Notes: generated by a model not told the origin, from the sequence alone. DNA of 64,000 bases from Lunularia cruciata (GCA_948567375.1 OX419758.1:67795965-67859964), one strand, 5' to 3'. Positions 11,010 through 22,700 are shown, counted from the stretch's first letter. Numbers and translations: made by a program.

Positions 11010-12349
11010 GTTACCGCTTCTAGCGCCGGTGGAAGGCCTTCTCTTTCCAAAGCTCCTCCTTCACTTTGGAATTCGCATAGTGTGTCTAGTGTAATTTAGG
11101 TTGTTCAATACATATGCTTGTACATAAGTGCCCTTAAAGTATATCACTAATATACAAGTAGCCCCTGAACTTTAATGCGGTTGATCCAGCTTGGGTGAAC
11201 TTTGAGGTTCACTCAAATGCTTATAACATCCCCAGGTGTGTATATTTTATCCACTGTAGATCAATAAATATAAGGAATTTTGGATGATAGTAGACCTTGG
11301 AATGTGGGAGGTTACTAGCTTCTCAAGATTCTGATCTACTTTGCAACATTATAGAGTAATCGTGACAATTTAAGATATCAATGGAGATATTTGAGAATTT
11401 TGAATCCTAAAACATTAAACAAATGAGGGAAGCAGAAAGCCGTCATAGTAAATCTCCACGAAAGTTCATGTGACTTCATCAGTGCCTAACGCTGAGGAGA
11501 AATAGTTGGGCGAAAGCCAATACCGAGTTTATGTTCAAAAGTTCATGAGTGCATGTGACAGGACTGGATACAAGGAAATGAGAGCATAAGCCGTCCGAGG
11601 AACGAGAGATCCGAAACTCATGAAGTGCAGACGGAAAGCGAATCAGATGAAAGCAACACTAAAAGAAAGGCACATTCCGGAAGCAGATGAAGTGAAACTT
11701 ACAAATCGAATAATAATAATAACGTAATATAATTATCAGAGATAACCGACATGCAGAGAAATGTTAACCATCATGTACTCGAAAAGGCTAATCAACACAT
11801 GTTTAGAGTAATAAACAACGTTGAATCGAAGACCGATGATCTGGACATGAACTCTAAAGCAGCCTGAGAACGGAAGTTGGGTAGTAACCATAAAGTCGAA
11901 AGACGGGTAGGAACCACGAAACAGACAACATTCGAAGCAAACATTAGCTCAGGAGTGGAGCGAAGTGGGAGAGGAGTGTGAAGGTGTCTTGGCTGAGTAG
12001 AAGCGACACGAAAGAGGACTGGGCATGAGAAAAAGAGAATAGAAGCCGTTCAGAGTAAGGGGGAAGCGTTAAAGGACTTGTTAGAGTATATCGCTGCATC
12101 CGCTACGGTCGCATGAGCCCTAAAACACCAAACCCTGAAGGAAGCAGAAGGCGGTCGTAGTAAACCTTCACGAAAGCATTTTCGACTTCATCAGTGGCTG
12201 ACGCAGTGCCGAACTGGCTGAGCGAATATTGATATCCCTCGCAGCGAGTTTCTGTTCAAAGCTCATGAGTGACAAGACGGGATATGGGGAGATGAGAGCA
12301 GAAGCCGTTCGAGGAACTGGGATCCAGTGACAAGACTTCATATGAGAGA

Positions 12350-12700
12350 TGAGAACAGAAGGCGTTCGATGAACGTTGGATCTGGGACTCAATAATTGCA
12401 TATGAAGTGTATGTATAATGGAAATGAAATGATCGCATCACAGAAACTAACTGAAATGAACTTGCGGAAAGGAGATGAAATGTAACGTGCAGAACGGACA
12501 GGACCAGTGACAGGACTGGATATGAGAGATGAAACAGAAGCCGTTCGATGAACGGGATATCTGGGACTCAACAAGTGCGTATGAAGTGTATAAATAATTG
12601 CAATGAAATGATCGAATTAACAGAAAATAACTGAAAGGAACATGCGGAAAGTAGATGAAATGTAACGTGCAGAACGAAATCAAAACCAAGCAAGACATCA
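12350..12700. repeat. Tandem pair of family-1 units (about 179 bp each)
   Basis: GTTCGATGAACG at about 12364 recurs about 179 bp later. It is followed in both cases by a GGACTCAA.AATTGC-type stretch, GAAATGAAATGATCG and GATGAAATGTAACGTGCAGAACG. Within the purine-rich block these two units resemble each other more than the other copies. Confidence 0.75.
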
Positions 12701-13059
12701 AAAATTGATCCGAAGCTAGAAAACCTGCAGAGAAACTTGTTAATTGTAAACGAAAAGGGGTGAACGCATGGAAAGGAATATAAATGCACATAGATCGAAA
12801 GAAAGGTAAGCGTGAGAGATGAACAGAAGATAAGAACCTGCAACGAAACCGTTAATCCGCATGAAAACGAACAGTAAAGGACTCGTAGGGAAATCACGAA
12901 CGAATTGTAAATTTAAGACCCTAAGAGTAGCCGAAGGAGCCGTTCCGAGAAAACGGGGGAAGACGAGCGAGGCGTTAAGGGACTGGATGAGGAGATGAGA
13001 GCAGAAGCAGTTCGAGGAACGGGGAATCCAGAACTCATTAAATGCATATAAAGTGCAGA

Positions 13060-13790
13060 TGAAATGGACGGACTGGATATTGTATATCACAGCATGCTCT
13101 ATGAGCGGATGCGTCCTGAAACACTGAACATTAGAAGGAAGCAGTCAGATTGTCAAAGTAAGCCTGCAGGAAAGCACTAACGACTTCATCAATGTCTCGC
13201 GAAGTGCCGAAATAGTTGGGCGGATGCCAGTACCCTCGTACCGAGTTTCTGTTCCAAAGCTCAGGAGTGCGAAGACATGAAGTACTATGATCTTACTGTA
13301 TAAGACATCAACAGCATAAGTCTCAAAACCAAAAGTACGAGACACCCCCGGGGTAGGGTCCAAGGATTTGGATTAACCCCTAGATGCTCTATGTCAGCAG
13401 CATGAGCCCATCCACGCTAACAAACACAATTAAGAAGCAGCAGTCTTTTCATATTAAGTTTGCATGATAACACCAGGACTTCCTCAATGTCCTATGGGAT
13501 GCCCAGATAGCTGGATTTAATGCCAGTACCTTTCTTCCAGAGTTTCTTCTCTTTTGCTTATCAGTGCCAAGGCAAACTCGGGTCATCCTGTTAGTGGTGC
13601 TCAGTACATAACGAGAAAAGAGGGGGTTGTGAAGTCAGTATTAGCTGTGACCTTCTCTTCGCGACGAAAGCATCAACCAGTATCTGATATGTAGTTTACC
13701 AAAACGACAGCAGAGAGAAAAACACCAGTGGTGTAGCAAAGGGTGGGTAACTGACATGGGTATCAATATTGGTGTACATACCAGATATTG
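13060..13790. repeat. Long repeat copy 1 of the purine-rich block
   Basis: It runs from GGACTGGATATTGTATA through CAGTCAGATTGTCA, the family-2 core, GACATCAACAGCA, CATGAGCCCATCCA and TACCAAAACG to TACATACC. It is the uninterrupted counterpart of 15070-16420, which shows where that copy received an insert. Confidence 0.8.
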
Positions 13791-14269
13791 GTAGCCCCGG
13801 GACATCTTTTCTTAAGCATTTCGGCGGGACCAGAAGAAGATGGCACAGCCAGAAGATATTTCGGGGCCGAAAAACATGTTCCAGCTTACATACCCATGGA
13901 CAGGAAAACAGCTTGTCCACGCACTCTAACGTGTTACTCTGGCAATGCGAATCACATCTAACGAGCAGTTATCAGTTAGTCATAAGAATGTGAAAAAGAT
14001 ATCACACAAGGAAGCAGAAAAATGAATCCAGCAATGTTCTACGCACTATGCTGAATTTGTCCCAGATAATGTATTTGAGCAATGGGAGCAGAAGTCGTTC
14101 AAAGAGCAGGGGATTCGAACCCACAAAGTAGGGAACCGAGAACGTGCATGTAAAGTGCATATGAAGTGAACCTAAGTACAGAAACACATAAGTGAACATT
14201 AGCGGAAGTGATGAAAGCAAGAACGGAAAGTACACATTTCCTAAGTAGCACCTGCAGTGCATTTCTTGT

Positions 14270-14600
14270 ATTGGAAATGAGAGCAGAAGCTGTTGAAAGA
14301 ACGAGGATCCAGAACCCACTAATTGCATGTGAAGTCCAGTTGAAATGCAAGCATGAACGTGTGCACAATGAATTGCAACGAAGAAAATGGCATTTAAGTG
14401 GATCTAGCATTACGAAGGTAAGAAGAAGTAAAGACATATGGGAAATGAGAGCAGCAGCCGTTCGAAGGCTGGGGATCCAGAACCCATTAAGTGCATATGC
14501 AGTGCAGATGAAATATAAGCATGAATGTGTGCAACTAAAAATGATTAGCTACTAAGGAGATGGAAATTAAGTGAAACAATACGAAGGTAAGCCGAAGTAA
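14270..14600. repeat. Tandem pair of family-1 units (about 168 bp each)
   Basis: GATCCAGAACCCA occurs at 14306 and 14474 with collinear flanks, including ATGAACGTGTGCA/ATGAATGTGTGCA and TACGAAGGTAAG. The + strand frame through them is open but has no domain. Confidence 0.7.
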
Positions 14601-15069
14601 AGACATAACTGAACATCTCATGAGTAACACCTCCAGAGAACTAGGATACGTCGTGTAACAAAAAGCATGAGTAACCTCTGCAGAGAACTGGTACCTAAAC
14701 CGAAGAGGGAGGGGTCGAACCAAAATCATGCATGTATAAGCAACGAAATGCATTTCTGGAACGGATGCAAACTGAAGTGAAGGTGATCTAAGCAAGTACA
14801 TATAGAGCGGAACATCAACGAAATCTATAGGAAGCAGCAGAACCGAAAATTGAGACATCCCATAAGCAGCATGTACAGTGAAGTGGTATGCAGTAAGTAA
14901 GAAAGGAAGCGGGCCATCTCGAGCAGAAACAGAGGATACATTCAGAACTGAAAGCAGAGGAAAACCATCGAGCGAGTAGGAACATACTCCCGAAAGCAAA
15001 GGGAATGCATCGGACAAGTAGGACAACGCAGCGTTACAGGATGATGGCTGGGCTGGAGCGAAGTGCGAA

Positions 15070-16420
15070 AGGACTGGATAATGTATACCACAGTGCTCTT
15101 TGAGCGGATGAATCCTGAAATACTAAAAATTAGAAGGAAACAGTCAGATTGTCATAGTGGGGTCTCCCACCTGGCCGCCAATTCAGAACCGTACGTTACA
15201 GTTTCCCGTCCTACGGCTCCTTGCATCCCATCGAGCCAGTTTCCTGAGATGTGGGCTTTCCCCTTGTATTTTGGTCGTGACAGTGCCCCGCCCTACGGGC
15301 TAGGCAATCTGACGCCCGGTGGCACGGCCGAGGGGGGCGCAAGCAGATCTGAGCAAAATTTGGCAGCACGTCATCCGTCTAACTACATCTCGGAGAAAAC
15401 ACACATTTGTCTTCTTAGATTTGGGGGGGATACCAACAGCAAAGTGGGCCGCTTTTAACTCCCGAAATCGTTGGGATGGTTTGCCACAATATATGAGAAA
15501 AAATGTAACGATTCTGAAGTCACATTCATTTTGTTTCTGGTCGGGTACAAATTTTCGTTACAATGTTCTTGTTCAGGATCGGTCTCTGAGCTTTATCAAG
15601 GGACCCAATCTACTACAGTCTCAGATATTCCCTCTGGGGAAGTCTTCTTCGGAACCATAAAATGCTGCGCACCTTTTCTTATAGTCTCGTGCCTTTGGCC
15701 TAAGCCTGCACGAAAGCGCTAAGGACTTCCTCAGTGTCCCACGAAATGTCGAAATAGTTGGGCGAGTGCCAGTACCCTCGTATCAAGTTTCTGTTCGAAG
15801 CTCATGAGTGGGAAGGCATGAAGTACTATGATGTTACTGTATAGGACATCAACAGCACAAGTCTCAGAACCAAAATCATGAGACACTTCCGGGGCTAGTG
15901 TCCAAGGATTGAGATTAACCCCTGAATACTCTATGTCAGCAGCATGAGCCCATCCATAATAACAAACACAACATAAACATAAGAGACATAAAGAAGCATA
16001 AAGAACAACAAACGTAAGTTGAAGAAGTTTAACAAACGTAAAGAAGCAGCAGTCTCTTCATATTAAGTCTGCATGATAACACCATGACTTCTTCAATGCC
16101 CTACGGGATGCCCAGACAGTTGGATGTAATGCCAGTACCTTTCTTCCGGAGTTTCAGTCCTTTTGCTCATGAGTGCCAAGGCAAACTCGGGTCTTCCCGA
16201 TACTGGTGCTCAGAACATAGCGAGGAAGAAGGGGGTTGCGAAGTCAGTATTAGCTGTAGCCTTCTTTTCGCGACGAAAGCATCAAACATCTAGTATATGA
16301 TATGTAGTTTACCAAAACGGCAGCAGAGAGAAAAACATCAGTGCAGCAGAGTGGAAGGGTGAGAGTGAGTAACTGACATGGGTATCACCTGTAAGTTCAA
16401 TATTGGAGTACATACCTTTT
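15070..16420. repeat. Long repeat copy 2, interrupted by a 543-bp insert
   Basis: It is collinear with 13060-13790 up to 15157 (GTCATAG) and resumes at 15701 (TAAGCCTGCACGAAAG). It then continues to TACATACC near 16418, with an extra A-rich stretch at about 15960-16040. Confidence 0.8.
15158..15700. other. GC-rich insert, possibly organelle-derived
   Basis: This 543-bp segment is absent from the otherwise collinear copy at 13060-13790, so its edges are defined by comparison. It is richer in G+C than its surroundings. A GAACCGTA/TACGGCTC stem-loop at about 15186-15220, plus nearby CCCTACGGGC and GTCTCCCACCTGG segments, resemble domain I parts of plant mitochondrial group II introns. It has short open frames (for example 15471-15722 +) with no domain I recognise. 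A nuclear copy of mitochondrial DNA is my best guess, made from memory of such introns and not by alignment. Confidence 0.45.
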
Positions 16421-17279
16421 ATAAATCTGCAATGTTAAGAATATAATTGGAAATCAGAAAGATGAAATTATAGCTAGCATGCTAAGCATAAGCAAAAGGT
16501 ACATGCTCAGATAATAGAGGAACAGAGGAAAAACCAGCCAGACTGCAAGGTGGAGGGGTCAGAGTGAAATAACTAAACACTGTATAACCTGTACTGTCAG
16601 AAGTGGAGAACATATGTTTTATATAAACCTATAGAATGAAGAACATAATTGAAAAGCACAAAAAGAAGAGAACAGCAGCTAGCATGCTAAGCACATGCAA
16701 TGCAGCTAGAGAGTAGTGATCCAGTTAGCATAGGAAGGTATGTAGGTGAATGATGTTAGTGATAGCGAGAACCGTTCCTAATGTAGCAAAAACCAATCAG
16801 ACTCAAAGACCGGTAGTGTACGAGTGGGAAGAATGTCAGAAAAGCTTAATCCGTATATAAAACGTTGGCACGTAGTACAAGGTGTGGAGAATGATCAGAA
16901 GCAGTTCCGAGAATGGGGATCCACACGCACGTGTGACTTACTTGACGTCTGCAATGTACCAATGAAAGAACTAGTGAGGCAGTAAAAAGCACAATTCCGT
17001 ATAGATGAGAAACCGTGGTAAGCGGAAGAAGTGCGTTGTGTTTACGCCCAAGCAATAGCAAGTGTGCAGAATGCATACCAGCAATTCGGGATAAGCTGGA
17101 GTAAATGCAGTGTCGAGAATTTGTGTCCGTCAACAGCATTCCCCATAAACAGCATTACAACAAGTGAATGCGGAAACTCTCAGGAGTTCCCAAGAAAACA
17201 AAGGAGCAAGTGTAAAAGGACTGGATAGTGTATACTCTTGGATGCTCTTTGTCAGCATAAGTCTAATAACAAGAAACGT

Positions 17280-17487
17280 TGAAAGGAGAGAAGGCGACCG
17301 CGTAGGAAAAACGAAGGATGGGAAGACCCCATCAAGCCTTACAAGGGAGAGACAAAAAAGGTAACATGGGGCTAAGCCCCAATAAAGTCTATATGAGAAA
17401 TCTGCCCTACCGCATCTAAGATATCCGAAGCAACGGGCACTTTCGAAAGGAAGTCTGCACCTAACACACCAACTTAGCCATTGAGCG
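17280..17487 (-). repeat. tRNA-related SINE, best-preserved copy
   Basis: Read on the minus strand, TGGCTAAGTTGG (17469-17480) fits the polymerase III A-box consensus exactly. CTTTCGAAAGT at about 17439-17449 is a degenerate B box. Downstream come GGGGCTTAGCCCC and GATGGGGTCTTCCCATC, both able to form hairpins, and a terminal GCGGTCGCCTTCT. Related sequences lie at 7838, 18932, 46482, 52262 and 52820. The A-B spacing is about 14 bp shorter than in a tRNA. Confidence 0.6.
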
Positions 17488-17605
17488 GCAGTAGCTGCAT
17501 AGAAATCCCAGTGCCCGTCGCACAGAGTTTCTGTCATGTTCTTGAGTGTTTAGGGCAAACTCGGTTGCTTTCACAAAGTGACGCTCACGGAAGTAATGGG
17601 TAGTC

Positions 17606-17913
17606 ATTACATAAATCAGACAACAGCACTCCAAAAGTATGAGGTACGAGTAGGAGCACTCCAAAAGTATGAGGTACGAGTAGGAGTCCGTTGTGATAAG
17701 TTCAGCTTAACCAACGAATATGCACGCACATACCATTTCAGGTACGTGCGTACCTACCTACTCGCAGGTTAAGCTTAACCAACGAATATGCACGCACATA
17801 CCATTTCAGGTACGTGCGTACCTACGTACTCGCAGGTTAAGCTACACTGATCACAATTAAATCTCATTCGTACCTCATACTTTAGAGTACTGTCATCTGA
17901 TTTACACATTCCT
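17606..17913. mobile_element. Foldback element with internal tandem repeats
   Basis: The outer arms, with cores CCAAAAGTATGAGGTACGAG on the left and CGTACCTCATACTTTAGAG on the right, are inverted over about 45 bp including AAATCAGA/TCTGATTT. Inside them the left arm has a 28-bp direct duplication at about 17621-17686. The centre holds two copies of an about 70-bp unit starting GCTTAACCAACGAATATGCA. Each of these contains its own GCACGCACATACC/GGTACGTGCGTAC hairpin. There is no coding capacity, so it looks like a MITE or snapback element. Confidence 0.8.
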
Positions 17914-18917
17914 GAAAATGTATGTGCGAACCTACTCGTAAGTAGCGGACAACCTCAGATGCACCTGAAAACTGAAGAAACATGTGATGTATCCGAAAAA
18001 AAGACAAACGGACGTGGGTAAAGGCAATCATGTGGTGCAAAGATCTAATCTCATCGGAGTCCGCCAAGCTTTTATCGAAGCATATATGAAGGAATGCATT
18101 GAGATTTTGCTCGAATATATGAAGACAAAATGGGCATGTGACGTACCTTGGTCGTCCCAATAACGGGATCAGATTTCGAAATTGAAAGCAGGAAGAAGAA
18201 AACAAGTGACAAACGTGTTTTGGAGCGCAGGTCTATTATCACGAGAGCCAGAAGAAGAATCATTCGTCGGCAAGAAAATTCAAATGCTAATGATGATGAG
18301 AGAAGATCCCTTGAAAGCAAAACAAGAGGGCAATGAAAAGCCCCGTAAGTAGAATGTACCAAATGGTAAAAGGTTGAGAAATCGGCACGTCCCAACCAAA
18401 GAAAGAGAAAATGGTGGTGAGATTGCTTATGTAGAATGTATGGTGTATGTGGATCTATGATTGTTCACATACTGGCGAGCTTTATCACAAGCTTCCCTTC
18501 TGTTTGGAGATAACTGCATTCTCAAATCTCTAGAGATACCCAAACCTGGGCATCCCGTAAGTTTATCTTTTCCTCTTCCTCCGACTGTGCAGAACGTCAC
18601 GAGATTCATGTGTAGTCTGCGCTTCAGAAATTACCGCAAGCTCAAAGACAAGTTTAGAGCACAGAAATGTCCCATGTACCCAATTAGGTCTCTTGCATAT
18701 GGACCTCATAAACTCTATTTGCAACCCCAAAGGTGGCATGTTGGAATTGACTAAAATCAGAATCGAACCTGTATAAGAGCCTTTGAACTCCCAAACCTCT
18801 TGTACCGCTTTACTCTGATTTATGATTCCAAACGTATTGGAGAGGATATCGGAAGCTATTTTTTTGTTAAAATTGCAGATCAGAAGTCAAATTGTCCAGA
18901 AAAATTCCACAGTTCCA

Positions 18918-18985
18918 ATTGTATTAAGTGGGGTCTTCCCATCCTTCGTTTTTTCTACCCGGTCGCCTTCTATTGTATTAAGTGG
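18918..18985 (+). mobile_element. 40-bp truncated SINE copy with 14-bp target duplication
   Basis: ATTGTATTAAGTGG at 18918-18931 is exactly repeated at 18972-18985. The 40 bp between are the 3' end of the SINE seen at 17280 (GGTCTTCCCATCCTTCG... GGTCGCCTTCT). The perfect direct repeats fit target-primed insertion with strong 5' truncation. Confidence 0.8.
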
Positions 18986-19724
18986 CAACTATCTGTATCT
19001 CAGTTCGCATGAGTGTCTCGAAGTTATACTCCTCGTGTCATTGACATGAGTCAATGGGAGCAAACATGTCTCGGCAGAACGGGGTCTCCACAACCACATA
19101 GGATTGAGCCGATGCAAAGCGAAGACATGCTGATCTAATCAAGTAAATGCATGCAAGTCTGAGCAAGTAGGATTTGGTAGAGATCCAATCGATGCAAAAA
19201 CAGAAGCGAAGATTGATACGTTCCAAGAACAGCATATGGCATCTATATCCAGTGTCGCATGCAGCATCTCATGAAGGAAGGGTGCGCTGCTGAGCAACGC
19301 CATGCGGAATAGCAGAGGATGATGCATTCCAAAGCAAATGGAAACCATCGAGCAAGTAGAAAGATGTATTTCAAGGAGAAAGGCAAATCATCGAGCAAGT
19401 GGGAAAAATGCATATGTGGATAATGGGAGCAGAAGCCGTGCTGCAGCGGAGCATCTGAATGGAAGTAAGAAACAGATGCAAACTGAAGCCAACTTGATTT
19501 AAGCAAGTAATTACATAGAAGCCCAAGGACATAGCAATTGACAAAGGAAATGTAAGTGAATTGATCGAAAGCAGAAGTGAAGATTGATGAATTCCATGTA
19601 CTCATGTACGTGGTATGCATCACGTAATAAAGGATGCGAACCGCGTCTGCTTTTTAATAATCAAGCTTTATGGACCCGAAGTAGATGACGCACTTGGAAT
19701 AGGACGATGAGCAAAGTGATGTGA

Positions 19725-19945
19725 TGAACATTAAGATTTTAAATTTTAAATTCAATTTTGAATAGCCCGTAACTTTAATCACAATCCTCCTCCAAGATAT
19801 AGTAAAAGATTAGGACTTCAGGAGTTAACCATGCATACTATTGTAAGGAGGCTTTAACGCTGGAACGATAAGACATTGAGATTTAAATCTTAAATTTAAT
19901 TTTGAAGAGCCCATAGCTTCTATCAAAATCCTCCTTTCAAATAGC
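19725..19945. repeat. Two direct copies of an AT-rich 70-bp unit
   Basis: The unit ACATT.AGATTT.AAAT.TTAAATT followed by TTTTGAA.AGCCC.TA and AATCCTCCT occurs at about 19730-19795 and 19874-19938. I see no gene in 19650-20740. Confidence 0.7.
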
Positions 19946-20740
19946 TCATCAACGAGATGTGATAGACATTGAGATACATTCATTTATTTTAGAACTATTC
20001 CAAATATATGTCGGAATTAATGACTCATTTTACTATATTTTAATAGATTGAATATGTTCTAACTTCTTAGTTTAGTATACTTTGAATATATTTGAATCAT
20101 GTGCCATCATAGCGTCAGCTAGACTCTTTGGAGTAACGTATAGCTCCTTTTAGATTCGCTTCCTTGATTGTGCCTATGCTAGTGAGGGATCCAAATAAAA
20201 GAGTCAATTATATGAAGCGGATATCTAAGAAAAAAAATCTCTTTCAAATATAAGGTTTATTTAAGATTTGTAACTATCTCTTAATTGATGAATATTGAGA
20301 CGGATTGCTAATCATCCGAATCAGGTTTTGTGGACAAGTATGTATTTAGGGATCAAGAGGACATACATGCAACATCTTATTGGTATCGGGATAACTCTAA
20401 ATGCTACTTCGATTGGGTTCTTTGTATAAAATAAACAACATTATAAAAATTTGCAGTTATAGAACCTATAGAACTAGGTAAATCTAACATATCTATAAAA
20501 TGTAAAATCTCAAAATAATTACAGTTTTTAATCTCAAATAAATAAGTGGGATTGTACAAAGTACATAATAATAAACCTATAATTTGCTTAAATTATTATT
20601 TAAATTATTATTAAATATTTATAATTATACAATAAAAATTTATAAATTCAAATTGATTTTCATCACTAAAGGCACCTCAGATGAAACTCAAATATAAAAT
20701 TTTATTGTATTAATTGAATATTATCTTTTTTGTGAGCTCT

Positions 20741-21400
20741 ATCATGCATATATACATTGTTACATAACATACATCGTTGTCAACATCATATACTATAGAA
20801 GCACAATTCACACATAAGTCATACATGAACTCTAAAGCAACACAATAATTAATTCATTCTTTCACTCGAATCACACTCAAATTGGATATGTACTTGATTC
20901 TTCAGTCAACAATCTGCCAATAATTGTGCACTAATTATAATCAAGTCACATCCACTCTAGTTAAGAGACTCCAAGTGATGTTCGCTTACCTCTATCCACA
21001 ATACCCATGAATTCAAAGGCTCAACATCAGAGAAGTGAGCCCTCTGGAGCTACACTTCAAAAGTATACCTCTCTTATAGACCTAGGTCTCCAGCCTTAAT
21101 GGCACCAATGATAACATATTCGATGGTGCAAGTGACAATGGGTCTCACCATGTGCTTAGTAGCCCTAACATGAAATTGGACCGCCAACAAGTAGTCCATG
21201 AGTAACTACTAAAATACCTATGACTATTAACATTACCACTCTAGAGTCCGAGTAAACTAGCTTTGCCATTACAAATGTCTTGATAACTATCATGCATATA
21301 TACATTTTTCCACAACATACATTGTTGTCAACATCATACATTATAGAAGCGCAACTCACACATAAGTCATACATGACCTCAAAAGTGCCACAATCATCCC
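20741..21400. repeat. Direct repeat, 548-bp spacing
   Basis: ATCATGCATATATACATT starts at 20741 and at 21289. Both copies continue through CAACATCATA and CACACATAAGTCATACATGA, about 110 bp each. They lie beyond the 3' end of element D and may be part of its untranslated tail or LTR. Confidence 0.7.
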
Positions 21401-21569
21401 CTAGTTGGTGGTTAGGTCACTCTAACTCCAAATAGTCATCAATTCCAAGTATGTCATATGCCCTATGGTGTGCAAAGATCAGGAGGCCAAGTGTTATTGA
21501 GCCCCATTGTTAGTCATTTGTTTATTATTTATATCACATAAGAGGTGAATTAGCTGTAATTCAAGTATA

Positions 21570-22235
21570 TCTAGGACATAACTAGTGTCCTTGATAAACC
21601 ATCGTGAGAGAGGAGTCAAACATGCCATATGCAATCCTCTTGAACAACTATCACACACCAACATAATAAGAGCCACATAACACACACTGCAAGCCTGCAC
21701 GTACAAGTGCCAAGCTTGGATCATAGTGCCATCAATGTTTGGGAGGTGGTAGGGTGCACATTTGTGCGCATGATCCCTCCAAACAACCCCATCATATCCT
21801 TCTAAGACACTGATTCTGGAAGACAAAATCTCAAGCACTCCCAAGAAAGTGCAACTTGTAACGTCATGTGTTGTTCGTGCAATTTGCTATAAATATACAT
21901 AATCACTTGGATGAACTATTGTCCTTGAAGAACCACCATGAGGAGAGGAGTCAAACATACCATATGCTCTCCTCTCAATCAACTATCACACACCAACATA
22001 GTAGTAATTCCAACATAAGAGCCACATAACATACAACGCAAGCCTGCACATACAAGAGCCAAGCTCGGGTCCATAGTGCCATCAATGTTCGTGAAGTGGC
22101 ATGGTGCACAATTGTGTATGATCCTTCCAAACAACCCCACCACATCCTTCCAACACAAGGACTTTGGAAGGCAAAACCTAAGGCACTCTAAAGAAAGTGC
22201 AGCCTATAGTAACATCAAGTGTTGTTGACGCAATC

Positions 22236-22282
<47 letters not shown>
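21570..22282. repeat. 335-bp tandem repeat ending in a (TA)n tract
   Basis: AACTATCACACACCAACATA recurs at a spacing of 335 bp (about 21647 and 21982) with collinear flanks such as CATAGTGCCATCAATGTT. At the end of the first copy stands TATAAATATACATA. At the matching place in the second copy it has become a TA run of about 20 repeats (about 22240-22280). Confidence 0.8.
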
Positions 22283-22283
<1 letters not shown>

Positions 22284-22700
22284 ATCTAGATGAAATCAAT
22301 GGATGAAATGTCTATAACCTCCTCCTTGAATAGTAGTATAGCATAAGATATCCTTATGATGAGCAATTGCTAAGTTCTCAATAGCCATCAACATCACTCT
22401 CCAAAAGATCTTTGCATATTGAGAACATATGCTCATCCATACATTTGGATCGTCCAAGTCCAAAACTATAGTAACATTGCAAAAAATGGCTGCATATAAA
22501 TGTGAATCTCATCCTTAGAGTGGAAAGTAAGGAGAGAAGGATGCTAAGGAGGCTTGCCGGTTGAACCACTAGCCCATGGCCAACCAAGGTAACTGGAGAT
22601 CCCAATCTCTTAGGTGACCTCTTTGCAAACCATACTTACGCAAATCCCTCTTCACTATCTAAACCACTCTCTCTACCAAGCTATCTACCTCAAGGTGATC

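Larger units (their letters stand above)
11400..19650. repeat. Purine-rich block of degenerate dispersed and tandem repeats
   Basis: The + strand is strongly G+A rich. Two sequence families recur. Family 1 has a core of GAGAGCAGAAGCCGTTCGAG then GAACGGGGATCCAGAAC and a GTGCATATGAAGTGCAGATG tail. It is seen near 11590, 12290, 12350, 12525, 12990, 14087, 14277, 14447, 16885 and 19428, and many copies can form a CCGTTC/GAACGG stem. Family 2 contains GAAATAGTTGGGCGA, GCCAGTACC and GAGTTTCTGTTC, seen near 11440, 12150, 13150, 13480, 15700, 16060 and 17450. The minus strand gives long pyrimidine-coded frames that look like composition artefacts. Confidence 0.75.

Noticed and set aside
12171-12206. 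Hammerhead-ribozyme-like CTGATGA...GAAA on the minus strand
   Set aside because: No stem II fits between the two core motifs, and other copies of the same repeat lack the GAAA part.
12168-13090. Overlapping minus-strand frames of 60-116 codons
   Set aside because: They are Ser/Phe/Leu-rich, mutually overlapping and within tandem repeats, so they are composition artefacts.
14100-14120. T-arm-like GGGTTCGAATCCCC on the minus strand, as in a tRNA
   Set aside because: It is one family-1 repeat unit where GGATCCAGAACCC has drifted to a B-box-like sequence. Neighbouring copies lack it and no cloverleaf can be drawn.
14535-15026. 163-codon open frame on the minus strand
   Set aside because: The purine-rich + strand yields few stops on the minus strand by composition. 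There is no domain, and it crosses repeat-unit boundaries.
18461-18754. 97-codon + frame
   Set aside because: No recognisable domain or gene signals, and it lies in the repeat block.
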